Source: Chromera velia (lineage: Eukaryota; Sar; Chromeraceae). Taken from it: a stretch of 30,000 bases of DNA. The stretch covers positions 1-30,000 of the forward strand of contig JAHBMJ010005949.1 in NCBI GenBank assembly GCA_018398765.1, in the 5' to 3' direction. Both the position numbers and the translations under genes were made by a program. Under the pieces are notes generated by a model. That model searched no databases. It was not told where the DNA came from and saw nothing but the letters and a program-made list of their open reading frames with translations. Below, one piece after another: positions 1 through 13,084 of this stretch. The number at the start of each line of letters is the position of its first letter. Within the stretch, counting starts at the first letter, position 1.

Positions 1-487
1 GCGTCAATCGTGCAGTTCTCATTTTTCTTGCTTTCCGGGGCCGTTCGCAAGCTTGCTTGCGTCAGATTTTTGCCGAAAGACAGCGTGCACGCATGCATGC
101 ACGTGGGCTGGGGTATTTCTGTTTTCTAAGTGCCCCCCGCTTCGCTTTCCGGGGCCATTTCCGGCATTTTTTGCCATCTGCATGCAGCACATCTGCAGAA
201 TGTTTCTGCATGAATGCCTCTGACATGACCATGACATGACCTGAAGACAGCCTTTGCTTGACAGGCAGCCCTACCGAAGATGAGTTAGCCACTCATCTCT
301 CAGCAGACAGTTCGCTGTGATTTTGTGTGAGTTTGTTCTCTGTTGTGGATGGTTTTTGTTTTGGAGTCTGTAGGAGATCACGCAGAGACGGGAACTGTTT
401 TCTGTGCTTTTCCATCCGTCTGGCTGCCAAGGGCAGGATTGAGGACATACTGAGGACAGTCCCGGTATTTGAAGTACAGGAAGGACG
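1..487 (+). promoter_or_regulatory. 5' flank and leader region of the SMC2 gene
   Basis: No convincing coding sequence is seen here on either strand; the overlapping short ORFs are mutually exclusive and low in complexity. The stretch directly precedes the SMC2 start codon at 488 and so should contain promoter and 5' leader. Visible motifs are a GCATGCATGC run at 91-100 flanked by GTGCAC and CACGTG, and further TGCATG words near 179-187 and 207-212. The palindrome GCATGC is a known target type for ApiAP2 factors of apicomplexans, but its use here is inference. No TATA box was recognised. Confidence 0.4.
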
Positions 488-2204
488 ATGTCCGTTCAGG
501 TTTACGAGTTGACGCTGGACGGTTTCAAGTCCTGGAAGAAGAAGGCAGTGTTTACCGGCTTCCACGAATCTTTCAATGCCATCACTGGCCAGAATGGATC
601 GGGAAAGTCCAATATCTTCGACGCGCTGCTGTTCGTTCTCGGAGGACAAATAGGAGAAAGGGTCTGTCAGTCTGCCTGAGTCTTTGTCCACCCACGCAGG
701 TTATTAATACGGTGCTCCAGAAGGGCACTGTGAAAAGGAGCTGCCGCTCTTCTCTTGCAACTTGCATTCCGTGTTTCTTCCTTTTCTGAATTTTGATTTC
801 TGTACGTTGCTGTGCCACATCCTCCTTTTCTGCAGCTCCGCGTAAAAGGGAAGAGAGAGCTTGTCAATGCCAAAGGAAATGGCGGGGTCTCCTGCGCAAC
901 TGTAAGTCGTTGTGTCAACAAACGGGAGAGAAGGTCGTGAGATCGAGTTTTTGACACAGGAGTTCCTACTTTCAAAGCTGTCTCTGTCTGCAGTCCCCTG
1001 CCACGTTGACCTTTTCCGGCTCACTGTTTTCGCCCGTTTTTTCTTCTTTGACGGCAAACACTTCGCATCTTTGGCTCCTTCTATTTTCCCGGTTGCCGAC
1101 GAGACATGTCTGGTCTTCTTTCCTGATGTGTCGCCCCCCACCGAACAGTCTGCTTCCCTCTCCGTCTGTATTCTCTCCTATTCGACTTCCCCTCTCTTCC
1201 TGTCCACCCACAGGTCATTCTGCGTGTCCTCGTGATAGACAAGAGCAGAATCCCCGAACAGTGGCAGCACCTCGATAGAATCGAAATCAAGAGACAGGTC
1301 TGTTCGTCTGTCTGTCTGTCTCCAAGTCTGTCTGTGGGCACGTCAGTGAGCCCGTGAATGGCCGTAGAAAATAAAAACGGCTGGACTGACGCCGCGTCGT
1401 TTGAGAGTGAGATTGCGTGTATGGGGGGGAGACAGAGAGAGGGGAGAGAGAATATGGAGAGGTGGCGGCGCCTTTGTTGATTCATCTCTCCTTCAATCCA
1501 CTATCATTCTTCCCAACTCCTTCGTTGATTCATCTCTCCTTCAATCCACTATCATTCTTACCAACTCCAAAAAGTTACTCTCGGCGCCCCTCTACGCTAT
1601 TCCTCTGCCCTCCCCTCTTTCTGTCAGCCACCCCTCATGGGTGAGAATTTCGTCGCAACCTCCCAACCTTCATTCACGCTTGTGCCTGATCAGATTGCCA
1701 TTCCGGAAGTGGAGAAGTGCTACATAGGGGAGGTGGGAAAGCCGAAGACCGTGAGCTTAAGGGAACTGCGGATGTTCTTCCAGAACCTGAACGTGAATGC
1801 CAAGGCAGACAACCTCACCTTCGTCATTCAACAGGTCAGTCAGCCAGTGAGTGAGTGAGTGTGTCAGACAGACGGGATATTTGACTGTAGGGAAAGAAAC
1901 TGTCCCTCCAAGGACTAGAAGTAGTACAGGAAATGTCCCTTAGGAGGACACTTGCGCCAAACATAAGCGAAGAGAATGAAAAACGGCGTCGTAAATTGAG
2001 ATATCTGACCGTGTGACAAAAGAAACCATAAGGAAAGAACAAAGAGAAGTGTGAAAAGCGCGGATGCAAGGGAGCGACTCTTCCTCTGTGTCTGCAGGGA
2101 ACGATTGCGCGTGTGGCGAAAAAGAAGCCCTCAGAGATCCTCCGTCAGATAGCAGAGGCCACTGGGGCGACCATGTGGGAGAATGCCGTGCAAGAACACG
2201 ACAA
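488..2204 (+). other. SMC2: SMC2 N-terminal ATPase head, exons 1-5
   Basis: The start ATG at 488 opens directly into MSVQVYELTLDGFKSW, matching the usual first strand of SMC2, so no upstream exon is needed. Exon 1 carries the P-loop GQNGSGKSN. Exons 2-3 cover the lobe that in other SMC2 proteins reads like LVYKNGQAG...; here it is diverged. Exon 4 ends in FVIQQ and exon 5 opens with GTIARVAKKKPSEIL. Together they correspond to the family [20 protein letters not shown] segment, which includes the Q-loop glutamine. Exons 1-4 all end in phase 0; exon 5 ends in phase 2. Confidence 0.93.
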
Positions 2205-2472
2205 GTAAGTGAGCGAGTGTGTATGAAGGAGTCAGCCTCGCGGACAGAGACGGAGTTTGTCTCTCTGTCTGTTTGGTTGTCTCTCTGTTTTTCTGCTTGT
2301 CTTGTGTCCGCTTTGCCTGCCTGGACGGCAAGATAAGCGCAAGATGTGGGCAACTCAAGCGGCTTTCTTTTTTTTTCACCTTCTCTCCTTGAAATTGCCT
2401 ATGCCCCCTTTTTCTTTCTGTACACACACACTCTCTCTCTCTCCCTCCCTCTCTCACACACACACGCGCACC

Positions 2473-2503
<31 letters not shown>

Positions 2504-4596
2504 CAATGAAGCATCTGCCTCCGCAAAATATGAATGCTGCTAAAATCCATAGCTGGAGAGAGAGGCCTGTTCTTTTCTTGCCTTGAATCCCAACTCTGCA
2601 CATTTATTAGTACAGTCTGTACTTCCTTCCCGCATTTGCACACTTCCACTGCCTTCCCTGATTTCTTTGTACCTCTATCTATCTGATGGCTTCTTTTTGT
2701 CTCTTGGGGGCCCTTCAGGAAAGTGGAGAAGTGGACGAAGCTGCAGGAACAGTCGAAGCCTCAGGTGGAAGAGGCCAAGAAGCGCCACGCAGAGAACTTT
2801 AAAAGAGCGTCAGTCAGTCAGACAGGCAGGCAGGCAGGCAGCTGGGCATTCAGTAAATGAGTCCGTTTGAGAAGGGTGAATTGAGAGACATGCACGCAAA
2901 GTGTGCACATGACTTGTCATTGAGGAGCATCATGTAGACAAGTGAGAAAAAAACCAACAGCCGGTCTGTCTCCCTGTCCACCCGTCTGCCTGTGTCCGTC
3001 TTTGTTCTGATTCCCTGCCTGCTGTTCTGTCTCTGAGTGCGTGTGCACGATTGGTTCCTTCCTTCCTTCCTTCCTTCTACCTGTATGTTGTCAGAGAGTG
3101 ATCTCAACAGAAAAGCTTCATTTTCATCTTCTCTCGATTCCATGTTCGACTGCGGGTGACAGACTTTCTTCCCTTCAAATGCGCACACCTCTTTCCTCGG
3201 AATGGGCCTCCAGACGCCTTGCTTCCTAAACTCCACCTATCTTGATTTCATTGGAAAAGCAAGGTCGCTCTCATGTCGCTGGAAAGCTGAACGGCATAAA
3301 GAAGAAGAGAAAAAGAACAAATGGAAACAGAACAGGGCTGTTTGCTTGGTTTGTGCGCATATTTTTTCTCTCTCCATCCGTGCAGGATGAACCACGAGAA
3401 GAAGCAGAAGAACGACATCGAGCTCAAACGTCTGCGGCGAGTGGACGCCGCTCACACGTATTGGATGTCAGTGGGGGGAGTCCAGGGACGAAGAGAAGCA
3501 AGGGGGGGGAAGAAGGAAGCAGAAAGAGGGAGGGGAAGAAAGAAGCAGAAAGAGGGAGGGGCATTCCCTTATGGCCTCGCCGTTACTGCTTTCCCTCCTT
3601 TTGTCGAGTTCATCTTTGATGTGGTTGAGGCGGGATGTACGTGGGTGTGATAGGAGAAAGCTCTGTTTTCTCTCGGCCACCAGAAGCAGCACTGATCGAT
3701 CCATCTGTCTTTTTGTATGCTTCCTTGCATCACTCTGCTTGCTTGTTTGCGTGAATGGTTGCATTGCAGGGCGAAAACTGGTCATGAGAGGGCTGCAGCT
3801 GAGGAAGGTCAGTGGAGGGAAGAAGCGGGCTCTCTCTGTTCCTTGGTTTTGGTCCGACGTTTCTTTAAGTCCTTTTCTTCACCCGTTAATTAATTGACTC
3901 TTCTGCCTTTGGGGGGAAGCAAAAGGAGGGGCTGTAATAACCTGACCTGTGGTGGTTGGTGGCTTCTTCCCCGGTGATGCGACTTGGATGACTTTGCTGG
4001 CTTCTGTCAACTTCTCTTTTTTGTTCTTCCATGCAGATCGCTGGAAGACGGAACGGCAGACTGCCAAAGAGGAGGTGGGTCACAAGAGTCATTGACTTCG
4101 AATACAAGGGGAGGAGAGACACGAAAAGAAGAAAAGAAAGGACGCACGTCCATCGGATAGTAAAAGGGACTGGGAATACAAGGACACAAAAGTAGGCTTT
4201 CTGTCACCATTCAGCCTGAAAAGCCTTTCCTTTGTTCGCCTGTACGTCTGCATTCTTCTACACCATGCCTTCTGTGAGTGATTTCTTCCTGTTTCGTCCG
4301 TCCAGGCTCTCTGAATAGCCGTCCATCTGCTATTTGGTTCTTCTTTCTGTCCCCTCCTATTGATTTGGTCACATGGGCGTTGCTTGATGATTCTCGGCAT
4401 GTGACGCCTCTGCTGACGAGGCTAACGAAGGGGGAAAACGGATGAATTACCGAAACGCAAATGCTTGAGTGATTCCATTTCGCAGAAAGCCACGACAGCG
4501 GAGCGACAGAAGGAGCTCACGGAAGCTCACGAGAAGAAGAAGGCAGAGGTCGGAAGAAGGACCCCCCATGCAATGCAGTCACTGAATGCCCCAAAT

Positions 4597-4633
<37 letters not shown>

Positions 4634-7600
4634 CCAGAATCAGCAAGGATCTGCAACCCTGCCCCACTCCCTCTACACCTGCCTTTCGGTTGTGTGCCCT
4701 CGTTGCTGCTTGCATCTGTACATTCTTCAGTAGCATATCTCTTCCAAGGAGGCAATTTTTTAGTGCAGTTGTCTGTTTCGTGTGTAACTGCTTCAGTTGG
4801 GTGCTTAGACGACCTTTCAGGCGGAAAGTCTGTCGACAAACGGCTGGTCATATGGGGGAAGTAGCTGCTCATTTTGATACATGCAACCTCCGTGATGATG
4901 ACTGCAGGCGGAGAGCCTGTCAAAGGACGAGGACAGCGCGTTCAAAAGGGCAGAGAAGGTTCGAGACGCGGCGCGACTGGAGAAGAAAACCGCAGAGACG
5001 AACCTGACAGAGAAGAAGAAGGAGACGGTGGGGCCGTCACGTTTCCTTCGTTCTCTTTCTGCTCATTGTGTTCTTTTTTGGTTTCCTCTCTCCCTCTCCC
5101 CGCCCCTTCTCTCTGTCTCTCTGCGTGCCTCTGTGCCTCTTCGTCTGTGTGTCTCTTTTTCTTTTCGTGGGGACGGCACTATCAACAGGACTGAGCTCTG
5201 AAAATTCTCGTGCTAGGCTGTCTTCCCCCCAGTCTGAATCCAAAGTGAAGACAACTCATTTCGCGTGTGCATGCAGTCGAACTTCGCTCCTGCGTAGTCC
5301 CTCATCATCTCTCTTCTTTTCTGCATGCGCCTTCCCTCCCTCCCTCTGCAGGACAAATTGGAGAGTGCGAGAAAGAAGAGGGACGTGGAGCTGGAGACCA
5401 AGGAGGCCAAGCACGCCGCCGACAAGACTCTGTTGGAGAAGATGGCTGAGGATGTCCAGCAGAAGAAAGAGAACCTAGAGGCCAACATACGCGCACAGAA
5501 GCAGCAGCAGGAGGCAGTCGAGAAGGGGAACGCGGTGGACGCGCAGACCTGGGAGGACGGGAGGTTGCTGCCAGATGCAGAAAACTACCAGCAGGACAGA
5601 AAGAACGAAGCGGAGATGAAAATTAACTCCATCGCGCCACAAGCCGAGTCAGTATGTGTGTGTCTCCTCGTCCCTATATGTATGTTTGAATGATTGCACG
5701 TACGTCTTTTTCTTTTTCTCTTCTCCCCCTCCTGCTGGGGAGCCTTCAAATCTCGAAAACACCTTTTCTCTCTCTTCCATTTTGTGTCCCTGGAGGGGCA
5801 TGCAGCTTCGTGTTCATCCGTCTCCAGAATTCGGTTTGATTTTCTTTTTCTTTGCCTTGGAGGATTGATTGCTGGACGTCCGTGGTGGTTGGTCCACATT
5901 TTCCTTGTCTGTCCTCTTGCTGCTTTGCCTTTCCTCCGCTCTATTCTGTCTCTCCTTTCTTCCTTTCTTCCTTCACGTGATGGATGATGCAGAGAGCTCC
6001 GAGAGAAACTGAAGGAGGCCGAGCATGGGGCGAAGAACTCTCGAGACGTCGTCCGGCAGAAGCAGAAAGACCTCGAAGTACACGTTGGAAGGGAGAAGGT
6101 CCTCTTGAGAGAGCTCAACACAATGGACTATTCAGAGGAGAAGGAGCAGAAGATGCGGACAGATCTCCAGAACGCCAAGACACACAACGACCATGCCCAC
6201 AGAGAGCTGAGGGACATAGAAACCCGACTGAAGGAGGCCAGACAGTTCCTCCCGACCGAGAACGTCGTCCAGGAGGCCATGGGAAACATCCGTATGTCCA
6301 GAGACCTGGTCCGTCGGTTTGGGCGGTCGGAGTTTCATCTCTTTCTGGGAAGTTGTTTGAGGTCTTTATCATTACCAGGGGCTGCCTTCTGCCATCAGAA
6401 GCAAAAACGCGTGGTGTGCAGCGCATGAGCAAAGGCGTGCTCGTTCTTGTCTGTCTTGTTGATTGGATTGGCATATTCATCTCCCTTTTTTTTTCTTTTC
6501 TTTTCTTTTCTTTTGTTCTCTCCCAACTCCTGTTGGCAATCTGTCCAGGTGTCTGTCTAAATGTACGCGACTGGTCTGTTAGATGATCGATTGATTGAAC
6601 ATGTTCCGTTTTCATGCAGACACAACAGAGCGCTTTCCCGATTTCTTTTGATGAGCTCCTGCCAATTCACACGAATTTGATGCACATATGTGAAAGCCAA
6701 GAAGTATGTGCCAATTTATGTTGTACCGTCAAGTGCCTCTCTCCTCTTCTCTTCTCTTCTCTTCTCTTCTCTTGTCTCTTTCGTCAATCCTGCATGCTTG
6801 CAGTGGAAAGGCCACCTCTGTGAGCTGTTCAGCCTGAAGGCCGAGTACAAGCAGTACGAGTCGGCGTTTGAGAGCACCTTCAAGGGCCAGTTCAGGAACA
6901 TTCTTGTGCAGACGGACGCTGCAGCAAGAGAACTGGTCCAAAGAAGGGCTCTCCCCACACGGGAGACCTTTCTCCCTCTGGACAAAGTGAGAGGCGATAC
7001 TCCGGCTCTGGAGGTCAGTTCTTTCTTTCGTCCATCCGTCCGTTCTGTGCTTCTTCCTTTTGTCGTTTCGTTGCATTCATTTGGGCTCGTTTTTGATTTC
7101 GTTCGATAAATCGCTTGCGTCCTCGGCTTGTTGGTGTTGTCTCTCTTTTGCTCTCTGCTGTGCTGCACCCGATGTGCCCGATCGTCGGCTCTGGAGCCTC
7201 TCACAAAAGGAACCCCAAAAAGCAGTGGCTGAGGTGTGAAACAGAGAGAAAGAAGTGAAAGAACAAACTTACAAATTTGTAGAGCCGGACTGAGGAATCT
7301 CCTGTCTTCTTTCTGTTCTCCTTTCAAAAGCTTTCTGTGCAATTCCTTTAGGCCCTTTTGCCGCTTTTGTCCGGCATTCCCGGAGATGCATTGCCTGATT
7401 GACATCAGAAGACCCCATTCGCATTCCGTCTCCGTCCTTGCTTCTCTTGTCTGCTGGCTGAGCGCATTGCAGAAACTCCACGCGGCCAGACGGGCGATCG
7501 GAGATACCGGCAGGGGCGAGCCTCTGGTCATTCCCGCCATCGAGATGATCGAGTCAGTCAGTCAGCCAGTCAGGGGAGGGGCGGGCGGGACCCAGTAGCG

Positions 7601-10600
7601 AGTGGGGGTGTCCAGATTCACGACTGGGACTGGGTGAGGAAGCTGGGGAGTTGAGGACGACCCGTGGAACACTGCATGACCGTCATACACACACCCAGAC
7701 ATATTCATCCATGTGTCAGTTCAGTTAATTCGCTTTGCGTTTTCTCTCTATCTTGCGATGCCTGCCTGCAGTTTTGACCCTGTGAACACTCCAGCGATGC
7801 GGAACGTCTTCGGCTCCACTTTCTTCTGTCTGCGTCGAGAGGACGCCCAGAAGGTGGTGGCGTCCGTCAAATTGAACGCTGCTTCGGCTGACGGGAACAT
7901 CTACAGAAGTTCCGGTATCACAGAGGGAGGGCAGTACACGTTTGGAGACGTCGTGAATTTGGGGAATGACAGACGAGTGCAGACGCAGAGACTGATCGCC
8001 TCGGATTCAAAAATCAGGTGAGTTCCTCGATTGACTCGTCGTGTGCCTCGCTCGCCGGTTCTTCTCTATTTTGACCTTCCGCTGTTTTCGTTGCCTTTCT
8101 TCTTCTCCCTTGGTCTTCGTTTCTTCAAGTGACTGTTATTGTCCGGCGATTTCTGGTACTTCTGGGACGAGGATGTCTTCAGACGTCGCCCCTGTTCTCT
8201 CAGGGTCTGTCGCTGGGGTATGGTTCATGCAGATTTCTGCAAATTGGTGGTTTTTCCGTCCTCTTCGGCATACACGGCTCTTCTGTTTCTGTCCCGAGAT
8301 GCACTGCTCGGTATGTGTATTTCTCTTTTGCTTTTCGGTTTTTTTTATTGAATGCAGAGAGATTCAGAACGAGCTCTCCTCCAACGACTTCAGGTCTCAG
8401 CAGCGGAAATTCCGGGTGGGTGGGTCTTTCTCTTTCGGTTTCCCCCCTTTTTTTTTCTGTTTCGGTCGACGGCAAGGGGTGTAAGGAAATTCCCCGCAAC
8501 TTTGTCTCTTCTTTCTTTGGATTCATGCTAGGACGATCCCACTTTGAATTTTTTTCTGCAGAAACAAATGAGTAGTCGATATTTGCCTCTTGCTGATTTG
8601 GTCCCATCGTTGGGTGTCCCTGTGTAGCGGCTCTCTTCAATCCTACTTGGTCCTCCTGTCTTTTCGCCTCCCTTGCCCCCTTCCTTTCTTTTCTGACCTC
8701 CCTGCTCTCTGCCTTTTTGCCCACAGAATGTTTCTTCTTGAGCGAGAATGATGCTAAAGATACCATCAAAAAGATTATGATACCCCTGCCTGGCTGCAGG
8801 ATCTGTGGGGAGAGCTTGAGTCGACCCGCATGATGATCGGGACGCTGAAGGATGAACTCGGGAACAACGTGGCTGACAGGAGTGAGGACATCAACAAGAT
8901 GAAAGAGCACGTCAGTGGATGAATGGCGTTTGATTTCTCTCTTCTTTTCTGCCTTTCTTCCTTCCTTGCTTTCTCTCTTTCGTTCCCTCTTTCTTTCTTC
9001 CTCCCTTTCTCTCGTTTTTCCTTCAATCTCTCCCTCCTTTCCTCGTTCGGTTCCTTTCTTTCGTTGTTTTTTTTTGTTCTTTCTTTGTCTCTCTTTCTAT
9101 CATCTTCCCTTGTTTTGTTTCGTCTGTCTCTCCTCCCAGAGAGCCCTGAAGAAAGATCCTCAGCTTCCCCGGTTGGTCTGCCCTTCAGTTTTTCTCCCCT
9201 CCTCTTCCACCTCTCATTTGCCGCTCATCCTTGTCCCTTCGCGTTTGTTTTTCTTTGCCGCCTGAATTGACTCCCGACTTCCTTCCTGCCCATGCCTGTG
9301 TGTGAGAGAGCAGCTGTCGGGGATGGAGGCACAACTCCGAGAGGCGGTCGAGCAGAAGAGAGACGCACAGAGAGTCATTGAGGCCATCAGGGATAGGAAA
9401 AAAGAAGTCACCAGAGATGCCGACAAAATGGTACGCGAGAGGGCGTTTTGTTTGCTTTCGCTTCTTTGGGTCTCCTCTGTCGTTCTGCCTTCGTCCCTCT
9501 GTCATTCCGTGTCTGGCCGCTCGAAAGCCCTCCGCTCTTTTTGTTTTCTCCACCTCGCTCTGCTGATTTCTTTCTAGGTCTCCGGCAACTTCTTTCCTTT
9601 GTTTATTATCGCCTCTCCTGAATATTACCTCCAAAATTTGCGCTCCGCTCCTCTCCCTTGACATTTGGCCGGAACGTTCTTTGTCCTTCCCACAGACAGC
9701 ACTAAAAACTTTTCTCTCCGAAGTGACGCTTCGAATCTGTTGTCAGATCTTCCTTCAAGGCTGCCCTGTGGAGGCCTTAATACGAGAGACGCAGAACGGA
9801 AGATGCTGCCATGCGACGTACTACTGCCCTGCTTCTTTTGTGATCGTGTGTGTGTGTGTTCGTGCTTGCAGCTGGAGAAGGCTCGAAAGGACCTTGAGAA
9901 GAACGCAAAGAAGAAGGAGGAGCTGGAGAAGAAAATTGAGAAGGCTGTACAAGTCAGACACGACACGACAGACAGGCAGATGGACACGGAGGCTTGGGGA
10001 GGTTGCGGGTCGGGGTGTAGCACAATTATGCCTCTTGCTGCTTACCTATTTCTCAAACAAGAAGATTTCCGAACGCAGTCTGTGTTCTAAATGCAGAGGA
10101 GTCCCCTGCGTTTACTCCCGAAAGGATCAATTTCGTACGGCTGCAAAGGCAGTCCGCCATTCTTTCCGGCCGGCGTTCGATTAGTGCTTGACGACTTTTT
10201 CCGTGTTAGTGCATCTCTCTCTTCCTCTGCCAGCCGGCTCTTTCTTTCCACTTTCACCAACCCCAACCTCTCCGCTCCGTGTTTTGCATATTTTTCACAT
10301 TGCCTGTTCCATCTGTGCTTGCTTTTGACTAATGTCTCCTGCATATTTTCCTCTTCCTTTTTTTTTCTTTGCTTCTATTGCAGGACCTGGAGAAGAAAGA
10401 AGTTGAGGTCCAAGCGACCGAAAGCGAAATTTCGGACCTGAAGGCTTCGCAGGAGACGGACAGGGAGGAAGTGAACAGCAAGCGGAAGGAGGTCAATTCA
10501 GCACGGTATAATGAGAGTTGGAAATGAATAAGAAAATTATGTTTTTGTCATTTTTTCCGTTATCCTCTCTTTCGCTTTCTCCAGTTGTACTGAGGCTGTT

Positions 10601-13014
10601 TCCACCTTCAATAACTAGCAATACACCAGGACCTGGATGGAGTCTCTCTTCCGTCGTTGCCCTGTGTTCCAAGAGAATGTATTTGCTTGTCTGGGCACTC
10701 ACTCCATTCACTTCATACCTCTGTGTTTGCTTGATCTTGAGTGCACACTAATTGACTCCAATGATTGCATGCAGATCGAGAACCTCCAAGCGAAGGTGCA
10801 GGAAGTCGCGGGAACCCTCGAGGAGGCAGAGAAAAAATTCCAGGAGGAGAAGGACATGATCTCGGTCAGTCAGTCAGGCAGGCAGGCGGGCAGCGAGGCA
10901 GTCAGTCAGTTAAGGAATCCAGCTGAGGTCCAGCTGAGAAAGTCGCCGTAGGATCTGTCAAGTGCCTGAACACACTTTTGTCCGTGTGGACACCCGTGCG
11001 GGACTCCTCCAAACCCCCCCGGTGCATGTGTTTGCGGTTGTCGGCTTTGTGTCTCGGTGTAGGATTAATTTAAGTGAAAGGAAGGGAGAAAGAAATTTCA
11101 GGCAACTGTGAGATGAGGAAGGTGAGACAGACAGGACGCCTGTGTCCTTTCCTCCTCTTGCCTTCGTGTGTTGTCCCATGCATGCATGCAGGCAAGGCAC
11201 AAAGAGGTCGACCAACTGAGGAAGGACGCCAAGGAGGCCGAAAAGAAAGTCGAGAAGCTCGAGGTGCAGCTGCAGAAGGTGAGGTAGATTCGGTCGTTGG
11301 GATACAGTCTTCGGGATGAAAAGGAGTGGTCCCTTGTTACGTTCCTTGTTCTTCCTATTGAATGCCTCCCTTCCTCAAAGACCGCTTCTCAGTCACTGCC
11401 TTTCTTCCTTGCTTGGTTTTGTCGAATCGACTTTCCGCAGATCAAAATGTATCTCCTCGACATTCGCAGTCTCCACCTTTTTTTGTTCCTCTCATCTTTG
11501 AATTCGTCATTTCTCCCGTCGTGTTCGTGTGTGTGTGTGTGTGTATGTGTGTGTGCAGCTGGAGGAGAACATCAAGAGAGCGAAGATCCAGAAGGATCAG
11601 TACGAGAAAGACGTGAAGGAGGTCCTCCGCAAGGAAGAGTGGCTGCACGCGGAGATCGAAAGAGAGCCCTGTCCACTGGGCATGAGTGGAGGAGAGTTCG
11701 ACTTCGAGAGGGAGAGCAAGGCCTGTCGGGATCTGATGCTGGTGCATGAGGAGCCTGCACCGAGGAGGAGGAACAAGAGGAGAGCGCCAGCTGCTGCCGC
11801 TGCGGCTGCTGCGGACCCTGCTGAGTCGGCAGAGAATGCAGAAGGAGAGGGAGGGGAAGAGGACGAGAACGCAGGACCCCCAACTGACTACATCAAGAAG
11901 AGAATCGAGCAGCTCGAGCAGCATACCAAGGACCTAGTTAAACAGGGTGTCGATCCGATGGCAAAGAACTTGGTGGAAGCCGGAGAGGAGAAGCTCAAGG
12001 TCTGCCTGTAACTTTTGCTTTCCTCCAGTTCTTCAGTGAATGCACGTAAACTTATCTTTTCTGACCTGAATCCATTGGGTTCCTTTTGACCTCTCTCTAT
12101 TTCTGCGCTTGACACATTTTCGTCTAAGGTTTTTTCTTGGCTTCACTTCACTTCTGCGCTTGATTTTGTCTTCTCTCCCCTCTCCTTCCCTTCCCTTCCC
12201 TTCCCCGGATGTGCCTTCCTCCCTCTCCCTCTGGCTCTTTCTGTCTGTCTGTCTGTCTGCTTGCAGGAGTGGAATGAGCAGTTGGCGGATCGGCAGGCAG
12301 AGACGGCCGAATTGACGGAGCAGAAGCTCGAGCAGGATGAGGCCGCACAGATAGAGATGAAGCGCAGCATCCAGACTGTCTCCAGGTACCTCAGTGAGAT
12401 CATGGCTTCTCTCCTTCCCCACTCGCATGCCTGTCTGGAGTGTGAATATGCAGACAACAGGAAAACGAGGCGGGGCAGAAAGCCGAAGCCCAAGGCAAAG
12501 AGCAAGGGTGGAGCAGCAGCTGCGAAGAGCAAGAAGAGTAAACGTGCCCGCGTGGAGGCGGCAGACGCGGAGGACGAGCCGATGCTGGAGGAAGAGGAAG
12601 AGCAGCGTCAGGGAGAGGCAGAAGAGGAGGAGGGGGGAGAGACAGGGGACGAGATGGAGGAGGAAGGAGAGGACATTCTCGACACCGACGACACCCGACG
12701 TCTCGACGGAGTCAAGTTCAAATTTGGCTTCACGGATGCGAAGACAGGAAAGCCGGTGTGGAAGAAAAACCTGGGAGAGCTCTCAGGAGGACAGAGATCT
12801 CTTCTCTCGTTGGCCTTCGTTCTGGCGTTGCTCAAAAAAGACGTCAGTCAGGCAGGGAAGCAGAGAACATTCCGGAGGTCCTTCGCGAGTCCATGCGGCT
12901 TCTTCTGGGCGTTTTTCTGTCTTGCATATCTTCTCTTTTTGTTTGAGATCTGGAAGTGGGGAATGGTGGTCTACTTCGGGAACGTGTAAACTTGCGCATC
13001 GGTCCACGTGTGTA

Positions 13015-13084
<70 letters not shown>

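Larger units (their letters stand above)
2719..6308 (+). other. SMC2: SMC2 ascending coiled-coil arm, exons 6-13
   Basis: Eight exons of 38-316 nt encode roughly residues 191-538, which are almost entirely Lys/Glu/Ala/Gln-rich heptad sequence, for example KLEEAK-like and EKKKAE runs. The phases fit across every junction, including the two 38-nt exons at 3770 and 4037. The last donor is ambiguous. A good gtatgt donor at 6292 gives the wrong phase for the next exon unless a small exon such as 6399-6436 is inserted. The gtccgt donor at 6309 joins in phase directly and is the choice made here. Confidence 0.8.

Noticed and set aside
6292-6297. gtatgt as the donor of SMC2 exon 13
   Set aside because: It is a better-looking donor, but it leaves phase 1 while the hinge exon starts in phase 0. 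It would require an extra small exon such as 6399-6436, which I could not confirm.
6716-7540. Minus-strand ORF of 274 codons
   Set aside because: It is antisense to the SMC2 hinge exons and introns and has no recognisable domain; it includes translated CTCTT repeats.
10506-10511. gtataa as the donor of SMC2 exon 22
   Set aside because: It gives the wrong phase for the next coiled-coil exon. The gtcaat donor at 10492 keeps the frame and the heptads.
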